Source of the DNA: Actinomycetota bacterium
GTDB lineage: Bacteria; Actinomycetota; Acidimicrobiia; Acidimicrobiales; Acidimicrobilacustridaceae
Assembly: GCA_005787345.1 (NCBI GenBank)
Contig: SYBH01000097.1
Span: 1-53,441 of the forward strand
Direction: 5' to 3'
DNA length: 53,441 nt
Positions 25,979-33,453 of this stretch are shown here, one piece after another. The translations under genes were made by a program, and so were the position numbers. The notes beneath the pieces are model-generated. The model searched no databases, had not been told where the DNA came from, and worked only from the letters and a program-made list of their open reading frames with translations. Position 1 is the first letter of the stretch, and every line of letters begins with the position of its first letter.

Positions 25979-26785
25979 CTAGTCGAAGAGGTCCGGTTGT
26001 TCGCGCACGATGGTCGAGTACAAAGGCTGGAAGGAGAACCAACCGGCAAAATTGTGACCGATCTGGTCATGGGTCATGGCCGCGCAGTCGGCGTCGATCA
26101 AAATCGGGGTTCCGGCCGCCATGGCAAGAAGCTGGGCCTGGCAGCTGCGCTCCATAGTGATGTACCACCAGGCGGCTTCATCAACAGAATGGCCAACAGT
26201 CAGCAGACCGTGATTGCGAAGGATCGCTGCCTTCTTCATTTCAAGCCCAGTAGCGATGCGCTTGCCTTCGCTCGAATCAAGCACAACGCCGGTGTAGTCG
26301 TCGAATAAGACGTGGTCGTCGTAAAACGCACATGCGTCCTGAGTGATTGGATCAAGCAGCCGTCCGAGGGACGAGAACGCTTTGCCGTAGATCGAATGCG
26401 TATGGGCTGCAGCAATGACGTCGGGCCGGGCCGCATGCACTTCGGAATGGATCGCGAAGGCGGCCTGATTAATCGCGTACTCGCCGTGGAGAATCTCTCC
26501 TTCGTGGTTTACGAGAATGAGATCGGACACGCTGATCAATCGAAAATCCATGCCGATTGGGTTGAGCCAGAAGCAATCGGGATGCTCAGGATCGCGAACG
26601 GTGATGTGGCCGGCGACGCCTTCGCCAAATCCGAGTTTGCCGAAAAGCCGAAACGCCGCTGCGAGTCGCTCCTTTCGATGTCGACGCTCGTCTTCGAAAT
26701 TGTCGAAGACCGGAATGTCGTAGGGAATTGGCTTGCTGGCTGTACGAACCACGCCGAAATTGTCAGGATCGAGACTTGCGGTCAT
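25979..26785 (-). CDS. class II aldolase/adducin-family protein
   Basis: A 268-residue member of the zinc-dependent fuculose-1-phosphate aldolase/adducin family. AAAHTHSIYGKAFS near residue 126 gives two zinc His ligands and ILRNHGLLTVG near 191 the third. AGHITVRDPEHP and FWLNPIGMDF are typical of the group often annotated class II aldolase. The natural substrate is not predictable. The ATG at 26785 is chosen because GGAGAG lies upstream and homology starts near there; the frame upstream runs into the divergent cobalamin riboswitch. It is upstream of gcvP on the same strand. Confidence 0.88.
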   Translation of the reverse strand: MTASLDPDNFGVVRTASKPIPYDIPVFDNFEDERRHRKERLAAAFRLFGKLGFGEGVAGHITVRDPEHPDCFWLNPIGMDFRLISVSDLILVNHEGEILHGEYAINQAAFAIHSEVHAARPDVIAAAHTHSIYGKAFSSLGRLLDPITQDACAFYDDHVLFDDYTGVVLDSSEGKRIATGLEMKKAAILRNHGLLTVGHSVDEAAWWYITMERSCQAQLLAMAAGTPILIDADCAAMTHDQIGHNFAGWFSFQPLYSTIVREQPDLFD

Positions 26786-26865
26786 CGCAGCTCTCCATTC
26801 TTTTGGGGGAGTGACCCCGCTGCCGTAGGACGATCCTATGTCCGCAATGGCGTTCAATGAGGTCC

Positions 26866-26895
26866 TTGACTTCGCGTTCACTTGCTGTTTGTCTA
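26866..26895 (+). promoter_or_regulatory. candidate promoter of the cobalamin-regulated gene
   Basis: TTGACT at 26866-26871 is followed 17-19 bases later by a weak -10 around GTCTAA. It is placed just upstream of the riboswitch aptamer. Confidence 0.35.
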
Positions 26896-26899
26896 AGAG

Positions 26900-27025
26900 A
26901 ACACAACAAGTTGTTCTCGTGTGAGGGGAAGTTCGGTGAGAATCCGGCGCTGTCCCGCAACCGTGTGAGTGTTGTTCCCCGGGTGAAAGCCAGAGAGGCA
27001 ACAGTCGAGTCGGATCACCGAACCC
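26900..27025 (+). promoter_or_regulatory. cobalamin riboswitch
   Basis: The plus strand has GGGGAAG followed by GGTGAGAATCCGGCGCTG and CCCGCAACCGTGTGAG, the central conserved core of the cobalamin aptamer. GTGAAAGCCAGAGAGGC comes next, and a B12-box-like AGTCGGATCACCGAAC ends near 27023. GTTCGGTGA (26931-26939) is exactly complementary to TCACCGAAC (27015-27023). A further stem GGCCGAC...GTCGGTC (27103-27127) sits just before the ribosome site of the downstream gene and may be the expression platform. This fills the 357-base gap between the divergent genes. Confidence 0.88.
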
Positions 27026-27142
27026 GAGAACGAAGCTCATCATCACCGTCGTGGAATGCGGTGTCGAGCCTCGAATTCTTGCGCCATTTGGTGTTCGACG
27101 AGGGCCGACATTGTTCAAGCGTCGGTCCAAACAAAGGACACC

Positions 27143-28312
27143 ATGAATACATCCTCAACTCGAGTTTCGGCTCTCATCCGTCGCGGAACGGTTGCAGTGG
27201 TCGTTGCGCTCGTAGCGATTCTCGGTTCAACGAACATTTCAGCGTCAGCGGTTTCGACGCCAGAGTCATCATTGACTTCTGCCTGGTTGGCCTCGCAGGT
27301 TGGACCTACCGGAGAAGTCAACATCAGTGGATCGACGCAGTCGGTCGTCACCCAAACGATGTACGTCGCTCAGGGTCTTGGCGCGACGGGGGAGCATCGT
27401 GACGCTCTGGATCGTGCGATGTCATTTCTCTCGCTAGGTACAAGCATCGATGAGTGGGTCACAAACGATGGAAGTGGTGGCACCGTTGCTCCGCCCGGTG
27501 CTGACCTGCCTGAGCGTCTGGCCTCGTTGATTCTGCTTGCCAACACCACTGGTAGTAACCCACGGTCATTTGGAGCACCTGCAGTGAACCTTGTAGCGCG
27601 GGCCCAAGCCATGTATGGGCTGGTGGTTCCCGGCTTTTACGGTTATCAAGAGCCGTGGTCTTCGGTTCAAGATCAATCATTGATGGTGATCGCGTTGCAA
27701 GCAGTGGGCGCCACACCGCCAGCAGCGGCGATCGATTGGATCGTCGAACAGCAGTGCATGGGCGGGACGACTCCGCAAAGTTCGCTAGGGGGATGGCAAG
27801 CATCTCGAGTGACTGTCGGAAACGTGCTTCAAGATTGCGGTGCACCTGATCCGTTGAGTTATTCAGGAGCTGACACAAACTCGACAGCGTTTGCCATCCA
27901 AGCACTTCAGTACCTCGGTCGGACCGCATCGGTCGCAGCCGCAGCAACCTTCTTACAGAGTGCGCAGGCGACGAGCGGTCCGAATACCGGGGGCTTCCCG
28001 TGGTTTTCTGGGGGAGCCGTTGATGCAAACTCAACTGCGCTTGTTCTGCAAGCGATCACAGCGATGGGGCAAAGTCCTTCGATGTGGTCGGTTGCGGGCG
28101 CAACTCCGCTTGCGGTTCTTCAGTCCTTCCAACTGTTGTCACCAGCGGGCGATGCTGGTTCACTCTTTGCGAGTTGGAACCCAGGCGTGCCTGATTTGCT
28201 GGCTTCCTATCAGGGGGCGTGGGGACTGACCCTCACCGCGTTCCCATTCCCGGTACTTGCCGAGCGCACTGCGATCATCAATCCGATCGCTGCTCCAGCG
28301 TTTACTGGTTGA
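27143..28312 (+). CDS. secreted alpha/alpha-toroid protein under cobalamin control (candidate cobalamin-binding)
   Basis: A 389-residue exported protein. The signal peptide has Arg residues near 7-14, a hydrophobic core (VAVVVALVAILG) and an ASA cleavage site at 34-36. The mature part is a series of helical repeats of the terpenoid-cyclase/prenyltransferase toroid type. Repeated segments include QDQSLMVIALQAVG, NSTAFAIQALQYLG and NSTALVLQAITAMG. Two Cys (205 and 232) may form a disulfide. Eukaryotic intrinsic factor and transcobalamin use the same toroid for their alpha domain; the beta (DUF4430-like) domain is absent here. With the cobalamin riboswitch directly upstream, cobalamin capture is a reasonable inference but unproven. 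AAAGGA precedes the ATG. Confidence 0.75.
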   Translation: MNTSSTRVSALIRRGTVAVVVALVAILGSTNISASAVSTPESSLTSAWLASQVGPTGEVNISGSTQSVVTQTMYVAQGLGATGEHRDALDRAMSFLSLGTSIDEWVTNDGSGGTVAPPGADLPERLASLILLANTTGSNPRSFGAPAVNLVARAQAMYGLVVPGFYGYQEPWSSVQDQSLMVIALQAVGATPPAAAIDWIVEQQCMGGTTPQSSLGGWQASRVTVGNVLQDCGAPDPLSYSGADTNSTAFAIQALQYLGRTASVAAAATFLQSAQATSGPNTGGFPWFSGGAVDANSTALVLQAITAMGQSPSMWSVAGATPLAVLQSFQLLSPAGDAGSLFASWNPGVPDLLASYQGAWGLTLTAFPFPVLAERTAIINPIAAPAFTG

Positions 28313-28366
28313 TCGAACTGGGAATCGGCGGTTCGGCTCAGAGTGTTCAGCCAAACGGACCCGAGA

Positions 28367-28400
28367 ATCGCTAATATCGTCACGTGACGAAATTAGCGAT
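28367..28400. repeat. 34-bp imperfect palindrome over promoter and start codon
   Basis: The arms ATCGCTAAT and ATTAGCGAT flank a perfect 14-base core TCGTCACGTGACGA, with one unpaired A on each side. It covers the -10-like TAATAT and the GTG of the following gene. The same CGTCACGTGACG core occurs at 31629-31650. Confidence 0.75.
28372..28377 (+). promoter_or_regulatory. -10-like element inside the palindrome
   Basis: TAATAT, six bases before the GTG at 28384. It lies within the left arm of the 34-bp palindrome, so a protein bound there would block RNA polymerase. Confidence 0.45.
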
Positions 28401-28767
28401 GGGTGAGAGTGGCCGAGCTACACCGTCGACCAGGTGCCGTTGGTGCGGTCGACCCGTTGAACCCCGCGAGGGTCCGGGTCGGCCCCGGTCATTTTGTCGA
28501 GATGGTTGCAAGCAGCAGTCCTATATGGCTCGGAAGTTGGCTCAATCCCATGGACTTGACGACAACGACGTGATTGTCGATCGGGTTGCACTCGAAGAAC
28601 TCCAAGGATTGCTCTATTGCCTCCAGGCCGCAGTCGAAGACGTTGAACGCGATCTCGCAGCATCTTCAACGGCACAGGACGTCTCGGAGGCCTTGGCATG
28701 GCTTATGGAGAATGCCGAGCCGCTGGCGGCTGCTCGCCTTGAGCCTCGGATGGCGACTCTGATCTGA
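28384..28767 (+). CDS. small zinc-finger protein, function unknown
   Basis: This 127-residue protein has an N-terminal zinc-finger-like motif (CRWCGRPVEPREGPGRPRSF followed by CRDGC, residues about 18-42). A basic QQSYMARKLA helix and an acidic helical C-terminus follow. Short actinobacterial proteins with this C-X2-C...GRPR-X-FC pattern are common but uncharacterised. The GTG at 28384 fits the leaderless pattern (TAATAT plus six bases). An ATG at 28399 would remove five residues. The gene is preceded by a large palindrome likely to be an operator, possibly self-regulated since the protein may bind DNA (inference). Confidence 0.75.
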   Translation: MTKLAMGESGRATPSTRCRWCGRPVEPREGPGRPRSFCRDGCKQQSYMARKLAQSHGLDDNDVIVDRVALEELQGLLYCLQAAVEDVERDLAASSTAQDVSEALAWLMENAEPLAAARLEPRMATLI

Positions 28768-28867
28768 GGCGAGAGCCAAGTAACAGCCTTCCGGGTTCTT
28801 CACTGGTAACTTTACATAACGAGGATTATCGGCAACCGAACAGGCGAAAGGCAATCAGGACTTGGAC

Positions 28868-29566
28868 TCAGGTGAGTCCTTCCGCAACTGCCGACAGCTC
28901 CCCGCCAAGATGACCGGTGTCGTTGTATCGACGCAGGATCCAGCGATCACCGAGAACGATGAGATGGGCGATCGATGCATTGTCGGTGGCGCCAAAGGCG
29001 AGTGGCTTCGCTCCGGTGGCATGGGAGAGTGCAGCCCCTATCGCTCCCCCGTGACTCACCGCCACAATGCGTTCTCCGGGGTGGGCAGCATGAATTCGGG
29101 TGATTGCCCCAACGACGCGATTTTGCAGTTGAGCGAACGATTCAGCGCCTGGGATTGCGCTCCAGTCTTGCGTGCGTTCGACTTCGAGAAAGGTCGGATC
29201 TCGCTCAGCGACCTTCCTTCGGAAGATCCCTCCCTCCCACTCCCCCAAGTGGATCTCCCGGAGATCGGGTTCGACGATCGCCGTCTGACCGATGTGGTCA
29301 AGCAGCGGTGCGGCAGTCTGAACAGTGCGCTGAAGCGTCGTCACGTACACCGCGGCGAGGGCGAGGTGACGAAGCCGCTCTCCGGTCTGCACTGCCTGCC
29401 ACTGCCCATGTGCCGACAGCGGGGGGTCTCCTTGTCCGTCGACGAGAGGAAACGGATGGCCGTCTCTGTAGGCGGCCGACTGGCCGTGGCGAACCAGAAA
29501 GATCTCGGTAGATCCTGGCGGGGCCTGGAACGGGCGCTGTCCGTACTCAACCTTGTCGTCACTCAT
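28868..29566 (-). CDS. histidine phosphatase family protein
   Basis: A 232-residue phosphoglycerate-mutase-like phosphatase. The catalytic motif is FLVRHGQSA near residues 24-32. The second His is in AVSHGGAIGAAL near 168, and the acidic residue comes from the LREIHLGEWEGG helix. The substrate is not predictable from sequence. The ATG at 29566 is preferred over a TTG at 29590 because TACCTT lies seven bases upstream, matching the leaderless pattern. Divergent from the Lys/Arg-rich protein gene. Confidence 0.9.
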   Translation of the reverse strand: MSDDKVEYGQRPFQAPPGSTEIFLVRHGQSAAYRDGHPFPLVDGQGDPPLSAHGQWQAVQTGERLRHLALAAVYVTTLQRTVQTAAPLLDHIGQTAIVEPDLREIHLGEWEGGIFRRKVAERDPTFLEVERTQDWSAIPGAESFAQLQNRVVGAITRIHAAHPGERIVAVSHGGAIGAALSHATGAKPLAFGATDNASIAHLIVLGDRWILRRYNDTGHLGGELSAVAEGLT

Positions 29567-29573
29567 CGTCGGG

Positions 29574-29579
29574 AAGGTA
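29574..29579 (-). promoter_or_regulatory. -10-like element of the histidine phosphatase gene
   Basis: Reads TACCTT on the minus strand, seven bases before the ATG at 29566. Confidence 0.4.
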
Positions 29580-29645
29580 GCAGCGAGCAACCTTCGGTGG
29601 GCTCGTTCGCTCTGCCCACACCCTCAGCGTTAGCGTGTCCCCCCT

Positions 29646-31034
29646 ATGTCACGCCGCATCGAAGTTGAACTCACAAGTACTCGTGAAGACGGAACCTGGA
29701 CCTGGCGAGCTGCCGGTGCCAAGTTGCCCAAGGGTGAACTCAGCGGTTCGTTGCTTTTTGCCGGTGCCAAGGTCGGCGATGTCGTTCGAGCCGACGCCGA
29801 CTTCATGATGGATGGCATCGACATCATCGCCGTTCTGCCCCCGAAGGGCGCTCGTAAAGAACCTGAGCGGATCGAAGTTGTCGGCACCCCCCGTCGCGAT
29901 GACGAGCCACTTGTTACGACGAAACTCGCTCCGAAGGGTCGTGGCGGAGATCGTCGCGATCGCAAGCCACGCCGCGAAGGCGATGGCGAAAAGCGCGAAG
30001 GCCGACCGCAGCGTGAACGGAAACCACGCGTCGAAGGCGAGGGTTCGCAGGATGCTCGTCGCAAGTCAGGCAACCGCACGAATCACCCAAACCGTCCAAC
30101 ATCGCCTGCTCCAGAACCAAAGCCGAAGGCCAAACGACTTCGCGCGGGTCGGACGCACCGCAACGCGGCACTTGCTGCACTCCCGGCTGAGCAAAAGCCG
30201 ATCGCTGAGCAGGTTCTACGTGGTGGCATTCCGGCAGTGCGTCAAGCAGTCGAGAAGCAGAATGAAACCAACAACGCCGAAGGTAAGCCGGAAATCAGCC
30301 CGGAGCCGTTGTTGCAACTCGCCGAACAATTGATGCCGTCGCTTCGCTCAGCAGAGTGGCGCGATAAAGCCGAAGCAGCTCTCGCCGAACTTTCCGAACT
30401 TGATCTTCGTGATCTCCGTTCGGTTGTCGTTGCGTCGGATGCGGGAGCAAGAGACGATGAAACTCGAGCGCTTGCCGAACAACTCAAGACCGGACTCGCG
30501 CAGCGGGTTGAATCAGAGCAGGCTGCATGGCTTGCCGAGATCAGCGAACTTCTTGCTGGTGGGCGCGCGGTTCGCGCCCTTCGGGTGAGTTCACGTCCTC
30601 CCAAGGCCGGCTCTCCCTTACCTGCTGAACTCTCCTCAAAGCTCACCGAAGCAGCAGCCGCATCGCTCACCGCCGAGACCGGCCAAGATCGCTTTGCAAC
30701 AGTGCTCGATGCGTTGGCATTTTCTCCGGTGCGTACGCAGGTAGTTCCGGCCGGAATTCCGGCTGAACCCACAACGGAACTTCTCGCGGCTGTGAAGAAG
30801 GTTGCCGTCCGTCTCCCCCAGATTGCTTCGATGTTTGGAGTGCAAGCAACCGCTCCTTCGAAGTCAAAGCCAGCGGCAAAACCTCGTCCACCAAAGCCAG
30901 TGATTACCGCGCCGCCTATCACCGCCGACGCATCAGATGCTGAAACTGCACCTGATGCGGATGTCGGCGAAACGACTCCCATTGCGGAGCCGATCAACGC
31001 CACTACAGAAGAAGTAGCGAGCGACGAGGCCTGA
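29646..31034 (+). CDS. protein of unknown function with basic disordered linker (possible RNA-binding)
   Basis: This 462-residue protein is not recognised. Residues 1-70 form a beta-rich module (GSLLFAGAKVGDVVRADADF) resembling an OB/TRAM barrel. Residues about 75-165 are a disordered Arg/Lys/Glu stretch with repeated RRDRKPRREGDGEKREGRP-type sequence. A helical domain (about 165-370) rich in Ala, Glu and Leu follows, and the tail is acidic and Pro/Thr-rich. The layout suggests nucleic-acid or ribosome binding, by inference only. It is convergent with the HAD gene, stops one base apart. Confidence 0.65.
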   Translation: MSRRIEVELTSTREDGTWTWRAAGAKLPKGELSGSLLFAGAKVGDVVRADADFMMDGIDIIAVLPPKGARKEPERIEVVGTPRRDDEPLVTTKLAPKGRGGDRRDRKPRREGDGEKREGRPQRERKPRVEGEGSQDARRKSGNRTNHPNRPTSPAPEPKPKAKRLRAGRTHRNAALAALPAEQKPIAEQVLRGGIPAVRQAVEKQNETNNAEGKPEISPEPLLQLAEQLMPSLRSAEWRDKAEAALAELSELDLRDLRSVVVASDAGARDDETRALAEQLKTGLAQRVESEQAAWLAEISELLAGGRAVRALRVSSRPPKAGSPLPAELSSKLTEAAAASLTAETGQDRFATVLDALAFSPVRTQVVPAGIPAEPTTELLAAVKKVAVRLPQIASMFGVQATAPSKSKPAAKPRPPKPVITAPPITADASDAETAPDADVGETTPIAEPINATTEEVASDEA

Positions 31035-31035
31035 A

Positions 31036-31617
31036 CTACTCACCCAGCAACTCGAGCAACTCGAGTGGGTGAGACATAACCAAGTCACCGGGCTGTGCTT
31101 CTGCTCGGGGGTTCCACCCGGCCAGAACGAACCTGACTCCCGCTTCCATCGCGCACTGTCTGTCATGAGCAGTGTCGCCAAGGAAGATCGCCTGGTCGGC
31201 GGTGATCTCAAGCATCTCAAGCAGTGGCGTCAGTTGTTTCGGACCTCGGAACGCATCGGCGAAGAGCGCTACCTCTGGAAACCACTGGAGCCGCTCGAGT
31301 TCAGCGCCCCCTGAGACTGGGTGCTTGTTTGAGCACACGGCCCAACGGTCAAGCGACGCGAGTAACTCGGTGACGCCGGCGAAGGGTAAGGCCTGTGTCG
31401 TGTCGTAGGCGGCGACGTAGTTCCCGACCGAGAGACCAAGGCGGACGCATTCGTCGGCGAGCACATGGCCGAAAGTGATCTCTTCCCGGTCGATACCTAG
31501 CGCAACGAACGCATCGACCAATGCACTGTCGGAATCGATAAGCGTTCCGTCGAGGTCGCAAACGGCAACGATACGTTTGGGCGCCGATGCGAAGCGTCTC
31601 CCCCGCTGCTGGCTCAT
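31036..31617 (-). CDS. HAD-superfamily phosphatase
   Basis: A 193-residue haloacid dehalogenase-type hydrolase, close in pattern to phosphoglycolate phosphatase. Motif I is CDLDGTLIDSD (residues about 19-29) with the nucleophile Asp. Motif II is CSNK near residue 96, motif III Lys is in GPKQLTPLLEM, and motif IV is FLGDTAHD near 144. The substrate is unknown. The start at 31617 is supported by TACGCT six bases upstream. It is divergent from the crotonase gene across a 22-bp palindrome that adjoins its promoter. Confidence 0.9.
   Translation of the reverse strand: MSQQRGRRFASAPKRIVAVCDLDGTLIDSDSALVDAFVALGIDREEITFGHVLADECVRLGLSVGNYVAAYDTTQALPFAGVTELLASLDRWAVCSNKHPVSGGAELERLQWFPEVALFADAFRGPKQLTPLLEMLEITADQAIFLGDTAHDRQCAMEAGVRFVLAGWNPRAEAQPGDLVMSHPLELLELLGE
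31039..31073. terminator. hairpin at the convergent gene ends
   Basis: CTCACCCA and CTCGAG on the left pair with CTCGAG and TGGGTGAG on the right around a CAA loop, with a four-base bulge. It falls in the last codons of the HAD gene, five bases past the stop of the convergent gene, so it could terminate the plus-strand transcript. Confidence 0.45.
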
Positions 31618-31623
31618 ACGGTC

Positions 31624-31629
31624 AGCGTA
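31624..31629 (-). promoter_or_regulatory. -10-like element of the HAD gene
   Basis: Reads TACGCT on the minus strand, six bases before the ATG at 31617 and touching the palindrome. Confidence 0.45.
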
Positions 31630-31650
31630 GTTTCGTCACGTGACGAAACT
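31629..31650. repeat. 22-bp perfect palindrome in a divergent promoter region
   Basis: A perfect inverted repeat with core TTTCGTCACGTGACGAAA lies between the HAD and crotonase starts. It adjoins the HAD -10 element and sits near the -35 position of the crotonase promoter, so one bound dimer could control both. The core is shared with the palindrome at 28367-28400. Confidence 0.75.
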
Positions 31651-31671
31651 GTTCGTTATCGACCAATTCGC

Positions 31672-31677
31672 TAGTGT
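31672..31677 (+). promoter_or_regulatory. -10-like element of the crotonase gene
   Basis: TAGTGT six bases before the ATG at 31684, with no Shine-Dalgarno. Confidence 0.45.
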
Positions 31678-31683
31678 TCAGAC

Positions 31684-32460
31684 ATGGTCGAATACGAAGT
31701 TCATGGACATGTCGGAGTGCTTACCCTCAACCGCCCTGAAGCTCGCAATGCGGTGAATGATGTCGTCGCTCAGGCGATGACATCGGCGCTTGAACAAATG
31801 GAAGCAGATCCCGAGGTTTGGGTTGGGGTTCTCACTGCCAACACGACGGGACACAAGTCGCCAGTTTTCTGCGCCGGGGCCGATCTAAAAATGATTAACT
31901 CCGGCCGGGCGGGCGAGATTGCCACAGCAAAAGGCGGATTCGGCGGTTTCACGACGTTCCCTCGAACCAAGCCAGTTATCGCTGCAGTCGATGGCCTCGC
32001 AACGGCTGGTGGCTGCGAGATTGCGCTGGCTGCCGACATGATCGTTGCGTCGGAGCAGTCACAATTCGGCCTGGCCGAGGTGAAGCGAAATCTCGTTGCG
32101 GCTGCAGGTGGGCTCTACCGGCTTCCAAAACTCATCGGAAAGAACGTGGCGCTTGAAGTAGCGCTCACTGGTGAGCCTCTCACTGCGCAACGGGCCTATG
32201 AACTCGGTCTTGTCAATCGCCTGACAGAAAACGGTGCAGCCTTTGACGGCGCCATGGAACTTGCGAACCAAATTGCGATGAACGCTCCTTTGGCTGTCTG
32301 GGAAAGCCGTGCACTAGTTATCGCCGCTGACTGGGAAGACGAAGCCACCATCAACAAAAACACTGCTGCAGCATTTGGGCGCGTTCTTTCATCAGAGGAT
32401 ACGACCGAAGGTCTCACCGCATTCATTGAAAAGCGCGTTCCGCAATGGAAAGGCCGTTGA
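31684..32460 (+). CDS. enoyl-CoA hydratase/isomerase (crotonase) family protein
   Basis: A 258-residue crotonase-fold enzyme acting on acyl-CoA thioesters. The oxyanion-hole segments are FCAGADLKMIN near residue 61 and AAVDGLATAGGCEIALAADM near 100-119. SQFGLAEVKRNLVAAAGGLYRLP near 125-147 holds a candidate catalytic Glu. Hydratase, isomerase or hydrolase activity cannot be separated from sequence. It is alone in its unit, with a likely repressor site in the shared upstream region. Confidence 0.92.
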   Translation: MVEYEVHGHVGVLTLNRPEARNAVNDVVAQAMTSALEQMEADPEVWVGVLTANTTGHKSPVFCAGADLKMINSGRAGEIATAKGGFGGFTTFPRTKPVIAAVDGLATAGGCEIALAADMIVASEQSQFGLAEVKRNLVAAAGGLYRLPKLIGKNVALEVALTGEPLTAQRAYELGLVNRLTENGAAFDGAMELANQIAMNAPLAVWESRALVIAADWEDEATINKNTAAAFGRVLSSEDTTEGLTAFIEKRVPQWKGR

Positions 32461-32475
32461 ATCGTCAGCGCTGCG

Positions 32476-32943
32476 TCATCGCAGGTTCCGCCGCACGGTG
32501 ATCAGCCGTGCTGTGAGACCGAGGCGTTCGAAAAGGTTTTTCGACTCACGAGCTCCTGGAAGCGCGTGGGCATCTATGGCTAGTGCATCGATGCCTATTG
32601 CCCAAGCGATAGCTGCTTCCAGCAGCACCTCGCCGATACCGACGTCTCGGGCCTGGGGCGTCGTGTACAGGTCGGTAACCGTGACGATTACAGAGTCGCC
32701 CTCGTTTGAGGTGCGAGCGATTGAATAGCCGACGACTGCACCCTCCCAAACGCCACACCAGACCATGGTGTCGACATCTCTGAGGGCAGAAAGAACTGAG
32801 TCGGATGCTGATGGGGCTTGATCATGTGACGCTAAGAGGGCTGTTCCCCCGCGCTGGGAGGACATCTCCGTTTCCGCCTCCACGAGTAACAGAGCAAGAT
32901 CTTGCACATCGCCGTCACCTGCTGGGCGGGCGATTGCCAACAC
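32476..32943 (-). CDS. GNAT-family N-acetyltransferase
   Basis: A 155-residue acetyltransferase. The GNAT core is seen in AVVGYSIARTSNEGDSVIVTVTDLYTTPQARDVGIGEVLLEAAIAWA; here RDVGIGEVL stands in place of the usual Q/R-X-X-G-X-G/A acetyl-CoA loop. NLFERLGLTARLI is the family-typical late segment. The substrate is unknown. The GTG start follows the preceding gene's stop by two bases, with CGGAGC as a ribosome site, so it is cotranscribed with the two genes upstream. Confidence 0.82.
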   Translation of the reverse strand: MLAIARPAGDGDVQDLALLLVEAETEMSSQRGGTALLASHDQAPSASDSVLSALRDVDTMVWCGVWEGAVVGYSIARTSNEGDSVIVTVTDLYTTPQARDVGIGEVLLEAAIAWAIGIDALAIDAHALPGARESKNLFERLGLTARLITVRRNLR

Positions 32944-32945
32944 TG

Positions 32946-33452
32946 CTAGCTCCGCAACTGACGAAGACGATTCAGAACGGTCTTGCGTGCACGCTGAGAT
33001 TGTTCGTAGGTCTCAATGCGATCCAGCTGCTCGGGGTCCAAAGGAGCAAGGAGAGGAAGGATCTGAGTGGCGGTGAGGCTGTCGTAGGCCTCGATGAGAT
33101 CGTCCACGCCATGATCGACGGAGACTGCATCTGTTGCATTTTTGGTTGGCGAACCCGAAAAAGTCGAGGATTCAGGTTTTGTTGAAGAGGGACGGGCTGA
33201 TTCCGAAACAATCTTGAGAAACTGTTGGAGGTGCGCTTCTGCATCGGAGAGAGATTTACGTGCTTTTGCATTACTCGCACCCAACGCGAACTGACCGATA
33301 ACCCGGGCGTTGGAAGCTTGAGTGCGTCCGCGCTTGACCAGTTCGGGAAGAGCTTCAGAACCCTTAGACAGGAGTCCGATGGGCGCGTAGAGAAAGAGAT
33401 CGAGCAACTGCTCAACCGGATTGACGGCGGAGTCGTTCCCAGAAGGTGTCAT
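32946..33452 (-). CDS. conserved hypothetical protein
   Basis: This 168-residue protein is not recognised. The N-terminal part (NPVEQLLDLFLYAPIGLLSKGSEALPELVKRG) is amphipathic and helical, and a Ser/Thr-rich linker lies at about 85-110. A C-terminal helix (LDPEQLDRIETYEQSQRARKTVLNRLRQL) looks like a coiled coil or DNA-binding helix. It lies between a DUF4193-like gene and a GNAT gene, with AGAGG before the ATG and one base from the upstream stop. The organisation suggests a three-gene unit. Confidence 0.65.
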   Translation of the reverse strand: MTPSGNDSAVNPVEQLLDLFLYAPIGLLSKGSEALPELVKRGRTQASNARVIGQFALGASNAKARKSLSDAEAHLQQFLKIVSESARPSSTKPESSTFSGSPTKNATDAVSVDHGVDDLIEAYDSLTATQILPLLAPLDPEQLDRIETYEQSQRARKTVLNRLRQLRS

Positions 33453-33453
33453 T

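Noticed and set aside
26786-27130. N-terminal extension of the class II aldolase
   Set aside because: It translates the opposite strand of the cobalamin riboswitch. A ribosome site and family homology support the ATG at 26785.
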